A stretch of 50,592 nt of DNA from Puniceicoccaceae bacterium K14 (GTDB taxonomy: Bacteria > Verrucomicrobiota > Verrucomicrobiia > Opitutales > Opitutaceae), in assembly GCA_022538095.1 (NCBI GenBank), contig JAKYXN010000039.1, positions 1 through 50,592 on the forward strand, written 5' to 3'. Positions within the stretch are counted from its first letter, which is position 1. Each line of letters opens with the position of its first letter. Made by a program: the position numbers and the translations under genes. This document shows positions 1-9,968 of the stretch, one piece after another. Below the pieces are notes generated by a model that was given only the letters and a program-made list of their open reading frames with translations, made no database searches and was not told where the DNA came from.

Positions 1-160
1 AAACTGCCAAAGATTACAAACTTCGAAGCGGAACACCTCACTCCAAAGAACTGGAAGCAAAGCAAAGTCAACACGCCCTAAGACGGACGCTTACCTCAAT
101 TAGCTAAGTACCTTTCTTTTAGACCGCCAGAATACGGCGTTAAACAAGCACAAGTCCCAC
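1..160. other. Left-edge stretch, possibly the 3' end of a truncated gene
   Basis: The first 81 bases read in plus frame 1 as an open stretch ending in TAA (79-81), with a C-terminus reading FEAEHLTPKNWKQSKVNTP. The other two plus frames are also open over this short distance, so the reading cannot be proven. No family was recognised. The rest, up to the atp terminator at 161, holds nothing identifiable. Confidence 0.25.
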
Positions 161-190
161 AAAAAAAGCCGCTCCAAAAACGGAACGGCT
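161..190 (-). terminator. Rho-independent terminator of the atp operon
   Basis: Read on the minus strand, a 9-bp stem (AGCCGTTCC paired with GGAGCGGCT, one G-U pair) closes a GTTTTT loop and is followed directly by a run of seven T. It lies 25 bases beyond the atpC stop codon, where the end of the eight-gene transcript is expected. Confidence 0.85.
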
Positions 191-215
191 TAGAAAATTT
201 GTAATAGCTAAACGA

Positions 216-623
216 CTAACGCTTCTTTTGCTTAAGCAACAACTGGATGTGTGCGTATTGAATCGTTGTTTCCAACATTTCAACTTCTTCATCAGTCATG
301 CTTTCAGCATTCTTCAGAGCTTCCTCGGCATCTGCCTGTGCCTTGGCAACCGCATCTTCGTCAATAGACTGAATATCGATTGCGTCTTCAGCCAAAACAG
401 AAATACGATCTCCGACGCATTGAGCGAATCCTTTACTCGTCGCAAGCATCTCAGTTGATCCACCTTTTTGAACGATGATCTCACCTGCTTGGATTTCCGT
501 CATCAATGGCACGTGACCTGGCAAAACACCGATTTCGCCACTTGATGTAGGAAGCGTTACCGAATCAACGGTGGCCTCATATACTTTGGCCTCAGGAGTT
601 ACGATTTCTAGCTCTAGTGACAT
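216..623 (-). CDS. atpC: ATP synthase F1 epsilon subunit
   Basis: A 135-residue protein, normal for the family. It is the small central-stalk subunit that couples rotation of gamma to the c-ring and can inhibit ATP hydrolysis. The N-terminal beta-sandwich (about 1-85) carries the conserved LPTSSGEIGVLPGH segment. The C-terminal part (about 86-135) is a charged helical hairpin, the movable inhibitory arm in this family. It is the last gene of the operon, 32 bases after atpD and followed by a terminator. The start is ATG with no Shine-Dalgarno sequence, as elsewhere in this operon. Confidence 0.95.
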   Translation of the reverse strand: MSLELEIVTPEAKVYEATVDSVTLPTSSGEIGVLPGHVPLMTEIQAGEIIVQKGGSTEMLATSKGFAQCVGDRISVLAEDAIDIQSIDEDAVAKAQADAEEALKNAESMTDEEVEMLETTIQYAHIQLLLKQKKR

Positions 624-655
624 TACTTTTTATGGGTACTCAGTTACCAAACTGA

Positions 656-2999
<2,344 letters not shown>

Positions 3000-3035
3000 C
3001 TGTTTCTAGTTTCGTTTAGCAGTAGTACGAACTGA

Positions 3036-4571
3036 TTAAGCAGAGAATGTTGGCTTCCACTCTTCAAATGCCTTCTTCAATTCATCATTAAGCGTATCGT
3101 CGAGCTTCGCCTTGTTTCGGATAGAATCGAGGAGAGATTCTTTGCGGCTGGTAAAAAACTCTCCTACCGATCCTGCAGCTGCCACAATGTCGGAGACATC
3201 AACAGCATCGTAATAGTTGTTTTGCATGCCCCAGAGGATAGCAACTTGAAGCTCGATGGATACCGGGCTAAATGCTGGCTGCTTGAAGAGCTCAACGATG
3301 CGAGCTCCACGATCTAACTGAGACTTGGTTTTGGCATCAAGGTCAGATCCAAACTGAGCAAATGCCGCCAATTCACGGAACTGAGCGAGCTCAAGCTTCA
3401 ACTTACCCGCAACTTGCTTCGTTGCCTTGATCTGTGCGGCAGAACCAACACGAGAAACTGAAAGACCAACCGAAACCGCCGGGCGGATACCTTGGTTGAA
3501 AAGATCTGTTTCCAAGAAGATCTGACCATCAGTAATCGAGATAACGTTGGTTGGGATGTAAGCCGCAAGGTCACCCGCAAGTGTTTCAATAATTGGAAGA
3601 GCCGTTACCGAACCATTTCCGTTCTCTTCGTTAACGCGAGCAGAGCGCTCGAGCAGACGTGAGTGAAGATAGAAGACATCACCTGGATATGCTTCACGAC
3701 CAGAAGGACGCTTCAAAATTAGAGACATCTGGCGGTAAGCCGCCGCATGCTTGGAAAGATCATCATAAACGATCAACGCATCCATGCCATTGTGCATGAA
3801 GTACTCACTCATAGCAGCACCTGCATAAGGAGCGATGTATTGATTCGCAGCCGCGTCTGCAGCTGGAGCAGATACGATAATTGTGTACTCAAGAGCGCCT
3901 GCTTCTTCGAGAACACCAATGGTACGAGCAACATTAGAATTCTTTTGTCCAACTGCTACGTAGATTGAGTAAACCGGGCGGAAATTTTCGTCGCCTGATG
4001 CCAAACCAACTTTGTTGATGTTCGCTTGGTTGATAATAGTATCGAGAGCGATGGACGTTTTTCCAGTACCACGGTCTCCGATGATAAGCTCACGTTGACC
4101 ACGACCGATTGGAATCATGGAATCAACTGACTTAATCCCTGTCATCAACGGCTGATCAACTGACTTACGAGCGATAACACCAGGAGCGATACGCTCAACT
4201 GGGTAAGTATCAGAGCTTTCAATCGCTCCCTTGCCGTCGATTGGTTGACCCAATGCGTTAACGACGCGACCGAGAAGGCCCTTGCCTACTGGAACAGAGA
4301 GAAGCTGTCCCGTGCACTTACACTCGTCGCCTTGCTTCAAGTGATTTGCTTCGCCGAGAATTACGACACCGACTTCATCTTCTTCAAGATTCAATGCGAT
4401 CCCGATTGCTCCTCCTGGGAACTCGATCATCTCATTGTACATAACCTCTGAAAGGCCATCTACTTTTGCAACGCCATCAGCAACTTGGACGATCTTACCC
4501 GTGTTACTTTTTACAGCCTTGGTTTGGAGGTTAGCGATTTGTTGTTCGATCTGCTCGATGACGGAACTCAT
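3036..4571 (-). CDS. atpA: ATP synthase F1 alpha subunit
   Basis: A 511-residue non-catalytic nucleotide-binding subunit of F1, of normal length. The N-terminal helix (about 1-25) binds the delta subunit. A beta-barrel follows, then the nucleotide-binding domain with P-loop GDRGTGKT at 165-172 (usually GDRQTGKT; Q to G is a mild variant). The [14 protein letters not shown] segment carries the arginine finger. The adjacent genes are atpH upstream and atpG downstream. The ATG start has no visible Shine-Dalgarno sequence. Confidence 0.97.
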   Translation of the reverse strand: MSSVIEQIEQQIANLQTKAVKSNTGKIVQVADGVAKVDGLSEVMYNEMIEFPGGAIGIALNLEEDEVGVVILGEANHLKQGDECKCTGQLLSVPVGKGLLGRVVNALGQPIDGKGAIESSDTYPVERIAPGVIARKSVDQPLMTGIKSVDSMIPIGRGQRELIIGDRGTGKTSIALDTIINQANINKVGLASGDENFRPVYSIYVAVGQKNSNVARTIGVLEEAGALEYTIIVSAPAADAAANQYIAPYAGAAMSEYFMHNGMDALIVYDDLSKHAAAYRQMSLILKRPSGREAYPGDVFYLHSRLLERSARVNEENGNGSVTALPIIETLAGDLAAYIPTNVISITDGQIFLETDLFNQGIRPAVSVGLSVSRVGSAAQIKATKQVAGKLKLELAQFRELAAFAQFGSDLDAKTKSQLDRGARIVELFKQPAFSPVSIELQVAILWGMQNNYYDAVDVSDIVAAAGSVGEFFTSRKESLLDSIRNKAKLDDTLNDELKKAFEEWKPTFSA

Positions 4572-4609
4572 GATATTAGTGCGTTAAAAAGATCTAAGGT
4601 TTTTATTTT

Positions 4610-5002
4610 TTAAAGAGATGACTCGAGGCTAGCGAGTGAACTAGCGATCGAAGATTCGTAAACGTCGCAATCAACGCGAACTCGAACACCGGCAATGAGG
4701 CTTGGTTCTTCGCGAGTAATGACGCTGATGGATCGTCCGTATTCTGAGGAAAGATTCGACTGAATCGCATCCAATCCAGCTTGGCTTAGCTCTCCTGCAT
4801 AATCAACAAGAGCTGTGCTGCGTGCCACATCTTGTTCAGCAAGCTTAAGATAAGCCTTCAAGACTGCTTGATAGTGACGTGGAGGGTTCGCTTCCAACGA
4901 TTTCAAGACTGCTTCAACTTTCTCTTCCGATAGCGTTTCGCCATCTTTGCTGATCTGAAGAAGCTTCTTCGCGTACTCTTTGATCTGTTTGTCTTGCTTC
5001 AT
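4610..5002 (-). CDS. atpH: ATP synthase F1 delta subunit (OSCP), short form
   Basis: This peripheral-stalk subunit joins the top of F1 to the b subunits. At 130 residues it is clearly shorter than the usual about 175-180. The helical N-terminal domain appears reduced. The C-terminal OSCP signature (LIAGVRVRVDCDVYESSIASSLASL) is recognisable at about 103-127. Position between atpF and atpA fixes the assignment. The reading frame is uninterrupted, so this looks like a lineage-specific short form and not a damaged gene. Confidence 0.85.
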   Translation of the reverse strand: MKQDKQIKEYAKKLLQISKDGETLSEEKVEAVLKSLEANPPRHYQAVLKAYLKLAEQDVARSTALVDYAGELSQAGLDAIQSNLSSEYGRSISVITREEPSLIAGVRVRVDCDVYESSIASSLASLESSL

Positions 5003-5017
5003 TCAGTAAGAGGAAAA

Positions 5018-5575
5018 TTAGTTACTTTGACCGGTAAGTGTCGTACTAGCAGAATCTGCGAAGCGGCTCTTTTCTTCAGGAGTAAGCTCCTTGGCCAAAA
5101 CCTTTGCAGTTGTATCAACTACGAGACGAGCAATTTCTGAACGAGCTTCGTCGATCATTTGCTTGCGATCCATATCGATTTGCTTGTTTGCCTTGCCAAG
5201 CATTTCTTCTGTCTTGCCTGCTGCTTCTTGAGTAGCCTTTGCAATCTTGTCTTCAGCGATCTTCCGAGCATCGTCTACGATGACTTGGGCTTCTTGTGAC
5301 GCCTTCTGGATAGCTGCAGCGCTTTGGGCTTCAGCATCCGCCAACTTAGCCTTCATATCGTCAGCATAGTTGAGACCGTCTTCGATCTTCTTTTGGCGCT
5401 CGTCAATCGTTGAAAGAACTGGTTTGAAACCGAACTTCCAAAGTATTGCAGTAAGGACCAAGAAACTGAACACCTGCATCCCGATGTATTGCCATTCTAA
5501 GCCGAATTTTTCAGGGATGCTTTCTGAAGCTGCATGTGGATCTGCCGCAGCGATAACGTAAATTAGGTCGAGCAT
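5018..5575 (-). CDS. atpF: ATP synthase Fo b subunit
   Basis: A 185-residue peripheral-stalk subunit. One transmembrane helix (about 32-48, around QVFSFLVLTAILWKFGF) is followed by a long, highly charged Ala/Lys/Glu-rich coiled coil (about 55-175) that dimerises and reaches up to delta. The N-terminal 25 residues contain a second hydrophobic stretch (LDLIYVIAAA) before the membrane anchor. It lies 15 bases upstream of atpH. A GC-rich hairpin precedes it in the transcript. Confidence 0.93.
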   Translation of the reverse strand: MLDLIYVIAAADPHAASESIPEKFGLEWQYIGMQVFSFLVLTAILWKFGFKPVLSTIDERQKKIEDGLNYADDMKAKLADAEAQSAAAIQKASQEAQVIVDDARKIAEDKIAKATQEAAGKTEEMLGKANKQIDMDRKQMIDEARSEIARLVVDTTAKVLAKELTPEEKSRFADSASTTLTGQSN

Positions 5576-5621
5576 TTCAGATTGAAGGAAATTTGTTTTA
5601 AACGAAAAAGGAAATAATCGC

Positions 5622-5641
5622 GCCGCCGTTCTATCGGCGGC
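5622..5641 (-). promoter_or_regulatory. GC-rich stem-loop between atpE and atpF
   Basis: A perfect 7-bp GCCGCCG/CGGCGGC stem closes a six-base loop in the 86-base gap between the c-ring gene and atpF. No T-run follows, so it is not a full terminator. By position it could stabilise the upstream atpE message or slow 3'-to-5' decay. That would fit the need for many c subunits per enzyme, but the function is inferred. Confidence 0.5.
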
Positions 5642-5661
5642 ACGACGAAAGTGTTAACGAA

Positions 5662-5895
<234 letters not shown>

Positions 5896-5954
5896 TTATG
5901 ATGACGCCCACATTTTAGGTACATGGTCCCGCCAACAAAAGTTATTGAAATTGA

Positions 5955-6827
5955 TTAGTGATGTTCGCCGTCGCCGTGGTTACAAATGAGTCCCACATAA
6001 ACGCTGAATAGAAGAATAAACACGAGAGCTTGAACAAATCCAACCATGAGTTCCAAGAAGTAGAACGCTGGAAAGAAATTGGTAGCGTGAAGAAGGTTTT
6101 CACCCCCGAAGATATTTCCGAAGAGACGAACAGAAAGAGTGAATGGTCGGATACAAATAGAAACAACTTCGATAACACCAACAACAAGGAACACGGGCCA
6201 CAATGCCATCCACATAGCTGCACCTACTTCTTTCTTGTCTGCTTTGTTACCAAAGAGATCAGCAATCAATACGCCGAGACCCGCTTTTGTTAGGCAAATG
6301 TACAGCCAAGCGCACATAGCGACAAGGGCTAGAGCAATCGTTCCATTCCAATCCGCATTTGCTGGACGAATGAACGGGCGAGTCATGTGGAAGTGACCTT
6401 CCGCATCAGTTACACCAAATCCAATGCTTCCAACTCCTGGAAATAATCCGCTCCAATTTTGGATAAGTATATAGAAGAAGAACCCGAGCACGAATGGGAG
6501 TGTCGCTCCAATTGCCTTTTTACCCGTTATCGGTTCCGCTGTATCGCGTAACCAAAGCAAGAAGCTTTCGATAACTGCCTGCCCTCTTGAAGGAACAAGC
6601 GAAGGTTTTCCAACCATCATTCGTATCCCAAATAAAAGAAGGAGAGATACGACCCAACCAGTGAGAATACTGTTGGAGACTGGAAGACCCAAGGGTGCAA
6701 ATTCGTCTGCAGATGGCGATACGGCTGCCAATGAATCAGCCATTGGAATCGCTATGCTAGAGAGGGAAAATATGAGTGTTTTCTTGCCAGGCATAAGATT
6801 GAAGGAATCGCTTTGTTGGCTTATCAT
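5955..6827 (-). CDS. atpB: ATP synthase Fo a subunit
   Basis: A 290-residue polytopic membrane subunit that supplies the proton half-channels next to the c-ring. The essential arginine sits in SVRLFGNIFGGENLL, in the second-last helix. About five to six hydrophobic segments are visible. The N-terminus (about 1-35) resembles a cleavable signal segment, and an internal ATG at 6794 (MPGKKTLIF) is an equally plausible start. It is the first gene of the operon; no atpI or atpQ/R precedes it. A candidate promoter lies 80-110 bases upstream. Confidence 0.93.
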   Translation of the reverse strand: MISQQSDSFNLMPGKKTLIFSLSSIAIPMADSLAAVSPSADEFAPLGLPVSNSILTGWVVSLLLLFGIRMMVGKPSLVPSRGQAVIESFLLWLRDTAEPITGKKAIGATLPFVLGFFFYILIQNWSGLFPGVGSIGFGVTDAEGHFHMTRPFIRPANADWNGTIALALVAMCAWLYICLTKAGLGVLIADLFGNKADKKEVGAAMWMALWPVFLVVGVIEVVSICIRPFTLSVRLFGNIFGGENLLHATNFFPAFYFLELMVGFVQALVFILLFSVYVGLICNHGDGEHH

Positions 6828-6908
6828 TTTGAGCTCGTCAACCCTCTAAATCAAATTAGCTCTATATCTGGAATTTTTTCTCAGAGAAAACCAATTTCGT
6901 TAACAAGT

Positions 6909-6938
6909 CTTATAACTTGTATAACATTTTGTGTTCAA
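6909..6938 (-). promoter_or_regulatory. Candidate promoter of the atp operon
   Basis: On the minus strand, TTGAAC (6938-6933) and TATAAG (6914-6909) are separated by 18 bases, upstream of atpB. An inverted repeat, ACAAGT-CTTATA-ACTTGT (6903-6920), is centred on the -10 box and could be an operator. The same 130-base region must also drive the divergent small gene at 6965. This rests on sequence match only. Confidence 0.4.
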
Positions 6939-6964
6939 TGTCACCTATTTGAAACGAAAAAACC

Positions 6965-7189
6965 ATGGCCGATAAAAATCTTACCAATGCGCTTTTTACT
7001 TTGAAGGAAAAGGACGCCAAAGCATCGTCCACTTCTCCAAAGCCAAAAAAAGAAATTCCCACGCTGGAAAATGCAAAACCAGACCTCCCCTATCGGAAAC
7101 GTTCTTTCGATTCCTTCTTCGTTTTCTCGGTTATCCTACTTGCAGTCACCTTACTCGCACAGGTGATCTCAATCGTCTATTATAGTTAG
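6965..7189 (+). CDS. Small tail-anchored membrane protein of unknown function
   Basis: A 74-residue protein, family not recognised. The first 48 residues are hydrophilic and rich in Lys, Pro and Ser (SSTSPKPKKEIP). Residues about 50-72 (FVFSVILLAVTLLAQVISIVYY) form one C-terminal transmembrane helix, so it is probably anchored in the inner membrane with its N-terminus in the cytoplasm. It is transcribed divergently from atp. Its stop overlaps the trmB stop by 4 bases in convergent orientation. A role with ATP synthase would be guesswork. Confidence 0.65.
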   Translation: MADKNLTNALFTLKEKDAKASSTSPKPKKEIPTLENAKPDLPYRKRSFDSFFVFSVILLAVTLLAQVISIVYYS

Positions 7190-7770
7190 ACGCGGCGAAA
7201 AATTAGCGAATGATAGGATTCGGAGCGTTCCTGAAAGACAGTCGCACGCTCAAACGGCCATTCGATGTCAGTCGTGATCTCCCAATTTGGATGTCCACCG
7301 ACAACTTCGATTGCCCAGTTATAGTAGTCTTCTACATCAGTCCTAAAATGCGTGATGACTCCCTGCTGGCAAAAAGTCGCTAGCTGAGAAAGAAACTTCG
7401 GGTTGATAATACGATTTTTCCAATGGCGTTTTTTCGGCCACGGATCTGGAAAGAGAATGAACACCTCTTCAAGTTTGATCTTTTCTGGTAGTGTTTCCAA
7501 TACTTCGAACGCTTCTCCCTGAACAAAGCGCACATTGGGAAGCCCGGAGCGCTCCTGTTTCTTTATGCACCTCCGAATGCGACTCCCCATCATATCGATA
7601 CCCAAACAAAACTTCTCCTGATTGGCTGCAGCATAATCAACTAGCCAGTGCCCGTGACCGCAGCCGATCTCCAAAGATATTTCAGAAAATCCAGAGAGTT
7701 CCTTCTCAAGTTTTCCTTTGAGCTCTTCTTTTCGTTGATTGACCCGAACAATGTGCTGATCGTAAGGCAT
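7186..7770 (-). CDS. trmB: tRNA (guanine-N7-)-methyltransferase
   Basis: TrmB methylates G46 in the variable loop of tRNAs using S-adenosylmethionine. The SAM-binding motif LEIGCGHGHW and the family signature FPDPWPKKRHWKNRI are intact, as is the C-terminal RTDVEDYYNWA segment. The ATG at 7770 (MPYDQHIVRV) gives 194 residues and starts where similarity to the family should begin. An upstream ATG at 7809 would add 13 unconserved residues. It is the last gene after phoB-phoR, probably in the same transcript. Confidence 0.9.
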   Translation of the reverse strand: MPYDQHIVRVNQRKEELKGKLEKELSGFSEISLEIGCGHGHWLVDYAAANQEKFCLGIDMMGSRIRRCIKKQERSGLPNVRFVQGEAFEVLETLPEKIKLEEVFILFPDPWPKKRHWKNRIINPKFLSQLATFCQQGVITHFRTDVEDYYNWAIEVVGGHPNWEITTDIEWPFERATVFQERSESYHSLIFRRV

Positions 7771-7827
7771 AGGAGAACAGGTAAAAACCAAGCTTTCTCT
7801 CGAATGCAAGTCTGCTAACGATTCTCG

Positions 7828-9132
7828 TCAAACAAGCTCTGCCGTAGAAACATTCGTCAACTGCTCTACGATCGGGAGACTGAACACGATCCTCAATCCA
7901 CCGGTTTCAGCATTCTCCGCCCAAATTTTACCCTCATGCCACTCGATGATATGTTTGACGATGCTTAGTCCCAAGCCTGTGCCCCCGGTCTCACGAGAAC
8001 GACCTTTGTCTACACGGTAGAAACGTTCGAAGATTTGCAAAAGATCCGCTTCGGGAACACCGGGTCCCTCGTCCTTTACCCAGATATGCAATTCTTCTCC
8101 CGCAACCACTGCTCCCAGCTCAATACATCCTTCCTTGGGAGTATACTTATTCGCATTTTCCACCAAGTTGTCGAAGACCTGTCGCAGTTTCAAAACGTCA
8201 AAACGGACCCAGGCCTCCATATTCTCAGGCAATGTTGCAAAAAAGCATCGGTCTTCGCCTTTTAGGTTCAATTCGTAGTCTGCGGAAATCTCTCTTAGCC
8301 ACCCTATTATATTACTGTGACTCCACTCGAGGGTAGGCGCCTCACTTTCCAAACGCGATAGACTCAAGAGATCGTTTATTAGGAGCGAAAGTCGTTCCGC
8401 GTGACGATGAATCGTATTTAAAAAACGATCTCGGTCTTCTATTTCCATTGTATGGTGGTCGGAGACAAGCGTTTCGGAATAGCCTTTGATAATAGCAACG
8501 GGAGTTTTCAGCTCGTGCGAGGCATTGGCTACGAAGTTCTTTCTCACCTGCTCCAAACGCATCAACTGGCTAATATCGTGAAGCACAAAAAGAAACCAAG
8601 GGCCATTGCCCTCTTCAGCTTGCGTCAACTTGGAAGCAGAAACCTCCATCCAAACCTGTTGTTGACCTTTCGAAAAGCTGAGTTCCTTGCGCAACTCACC
8701 CTCTCCCCGCTTTACATCGCGAATAAATTTCAAGAAATCCGAGCTTCGTAAGCAAACTTCAACTCGCTTCCCCACTCCGGAACCGACAGACGGAAACAAA
8801 GATCCCAATGCAGTATTAGCCATCAAGACGTAATTGTCTCTATCGATGATCAAAACCCCTTCCTGCAAATTGCTGAAAGTTGTATCAATCTGATTCAAGC
8901 GACCCGTACTCTGGCGCTCCAGTTTTTGGAAATCACTAATGATTTGATTGAGCTCTCCCAACAAAGAACTCCAGTGCTTATTATTTCCACGAAATTCTTT
9001 TGAGTGCGTAAGAATCGACGTCCGTGTAACAAGCGACTCAGAGAGTTGTTTAATCGCCTCTTTTTGCCGAAAATACTTGGTCGCGAAAACAAGAGTCGTC
9101 GCGAAAAAGGCTATAAGAAACAAATACTCCAT
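7828..9132 (-). CDS. phoR: PhoR-type sensor histidine kinase
   Basis: A 434-residue kinase. It has a single N-terminal transmembrane helix (about 2-19), a linker, a PAS-like domain (about 80-190), the HisKA dimerisation domain with phospho-acceptor H206 in NASHELKTP, and the ATPase domain with N-box (NLVENANKYTP) and G-boxes (DEGPGVP, GGTGLGLSI). The domain order matches PhoR of the phosphate-starvation system. The partner phoB is 15 bases upstream. No pst or phoU genes are nearby, so phosphate as the signal is inferred from family resemblance. Confidence 0.85.
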   Translation of the reverse strand: MEYLFLIAFFATTLVFATKYFRQKEAIKQLSESLVTRTSILTHSKEFRGNNKHWSSLLGELNQIISDFQKLERQSTGRLNQIDTTFSNLQEGVLIIDRDNYVLMANTALGSLFPSVGSGVGKRVEVCLRSSDFLKFIRDVKRGEGELRKELSFSKGQQQVWMEVSASKLTQAEEGNGPWFLFVLHDISQLMRLEQVRKNFVANASHELKTPVAIIKGYSETLVSDHHTMEIEDRDRFLNTIHRHAERLSLLINDLLSLSRLESEAPTLEWSHSNIIGWLREISADYELNLKGEDRCFFATLPENMEAWVRFDVLKLRQVFDNLVENANKYTPKEGCIELGAVVAGEELHIWVKDEGPGVPEADLLQIFERFYRVDKGRSRETGGTGLGLSIVKHIIEWHEGKIWAENAETGGLRIVFSLPIVEQLTNVSTAELV

Positions 9133-9147
9133 GAGATGACAGAAAAC

Positions 9148-9849
9148 CTAGCGTCGTTCTATCATGCGATACCCCACACCTCTTACTGTCTCAAGCCAAG
9201 AGGCCTCTTCGCCCAATTTTTCTCTCAAACGGCGCATGTGAGTATCAACAGTGCGCGTTTCAATATCGTTTTCGTAATTCCAAACCTTCTGCAAGAGAAC
9301 CTCTCTCGTCTGAACTTTTCCACGTTCCAGCATTAAAAGCTTCAACAAGCGAAACTCGGTAGCCGTCAATTCGATCGGATTGCCTTCGACCTTAACCTTG
9401 TGGTGTTCGATATCCATCTCAATACCATTTATTTCGATGTTCGCCGGTTCATCATCACTGTCGCCAAAACGCTTCAAAATCGCCATCACCCTGAGCATCA
9501 ACTCTTTAGGGCTAAATGGTTTGCAAACATAGTCGTCCGCACCACTTTCAAACCCTTCGATTCGGTCACCCTCCTCCGTCTTCGCACTCAGAAATATGAT
9601 CGGAATAGTCTTCAGACGCGAATCTGCGCGCATCATGCGACAAACCTGCAGTCCGCTAAGACCTGGCATCATTATATCCAAAACAACAAGGTCCGGAGTA
9701 AACATTCGTGCGGCTTCCAATACACGTTTAGGATCGTTAACCGCTTGAACCACAAACCCCCTCTGACGAAGGTGATAGCTTAGTAGTTCAGTTACATCAA
9801 TTTCGTCGTCTACAACGAGTATCTTTTTCTGTGAAACAGTATCGATCAT
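9148..9849 (-). CDS. phoB: PhoB-type response regulator (OmpR family)
   Basis: A 233-residue DNA-binding regulator. The receiver domain (about 8-125) has the acidic pocket VVDDE, phospho-acceptor D58 in VVLDIMMPG, and the conserved lysine in KPFSPKEL. The C-terminal winged helix (about 135-232) has the ELTATEFRLLKLL and TVDTHMRRLREKLG motifs. It lies immediately upstream of its kinase. No convincing Pho box was seen in the 120 bases before it. Confidence 0.88.
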   Translation of the reverse strand: MIDTVSQKKILVVDDEIDVTELLSYHLRQRGFVVQAVNDPKRVLEAARMFTPDLVVLDIMMPGLSGLQVCRMMRADSRLKTIPIIFLSAKTEEGDRIEGFESGADDYVCKPFSPKELMLRVMAILKRFGDSDDEPANIEINGIEMDIEHHKVKVEGNPIELTATEFRLLKLLMLERGKVQTREVLLQKVWNYENDIETRTVDTHMRRLREKLGEEASWLETVRGVGYRMIERR

Positions 9850-9968
9850 GGCAAATATGGTATCTACAAATATTCTTCGTGGAACATATAGAAACAGGCA
9901 ACAGCCAATAGGTTACAATTAGGTGAAATAGAGCATTAAAACCATGTAAATAATTTATAATCAATATC

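Noticed and set aside
9876-9892. A possible second parS near 9880
   Set aside because: Only one half-site matches; the other half has several mismatches.
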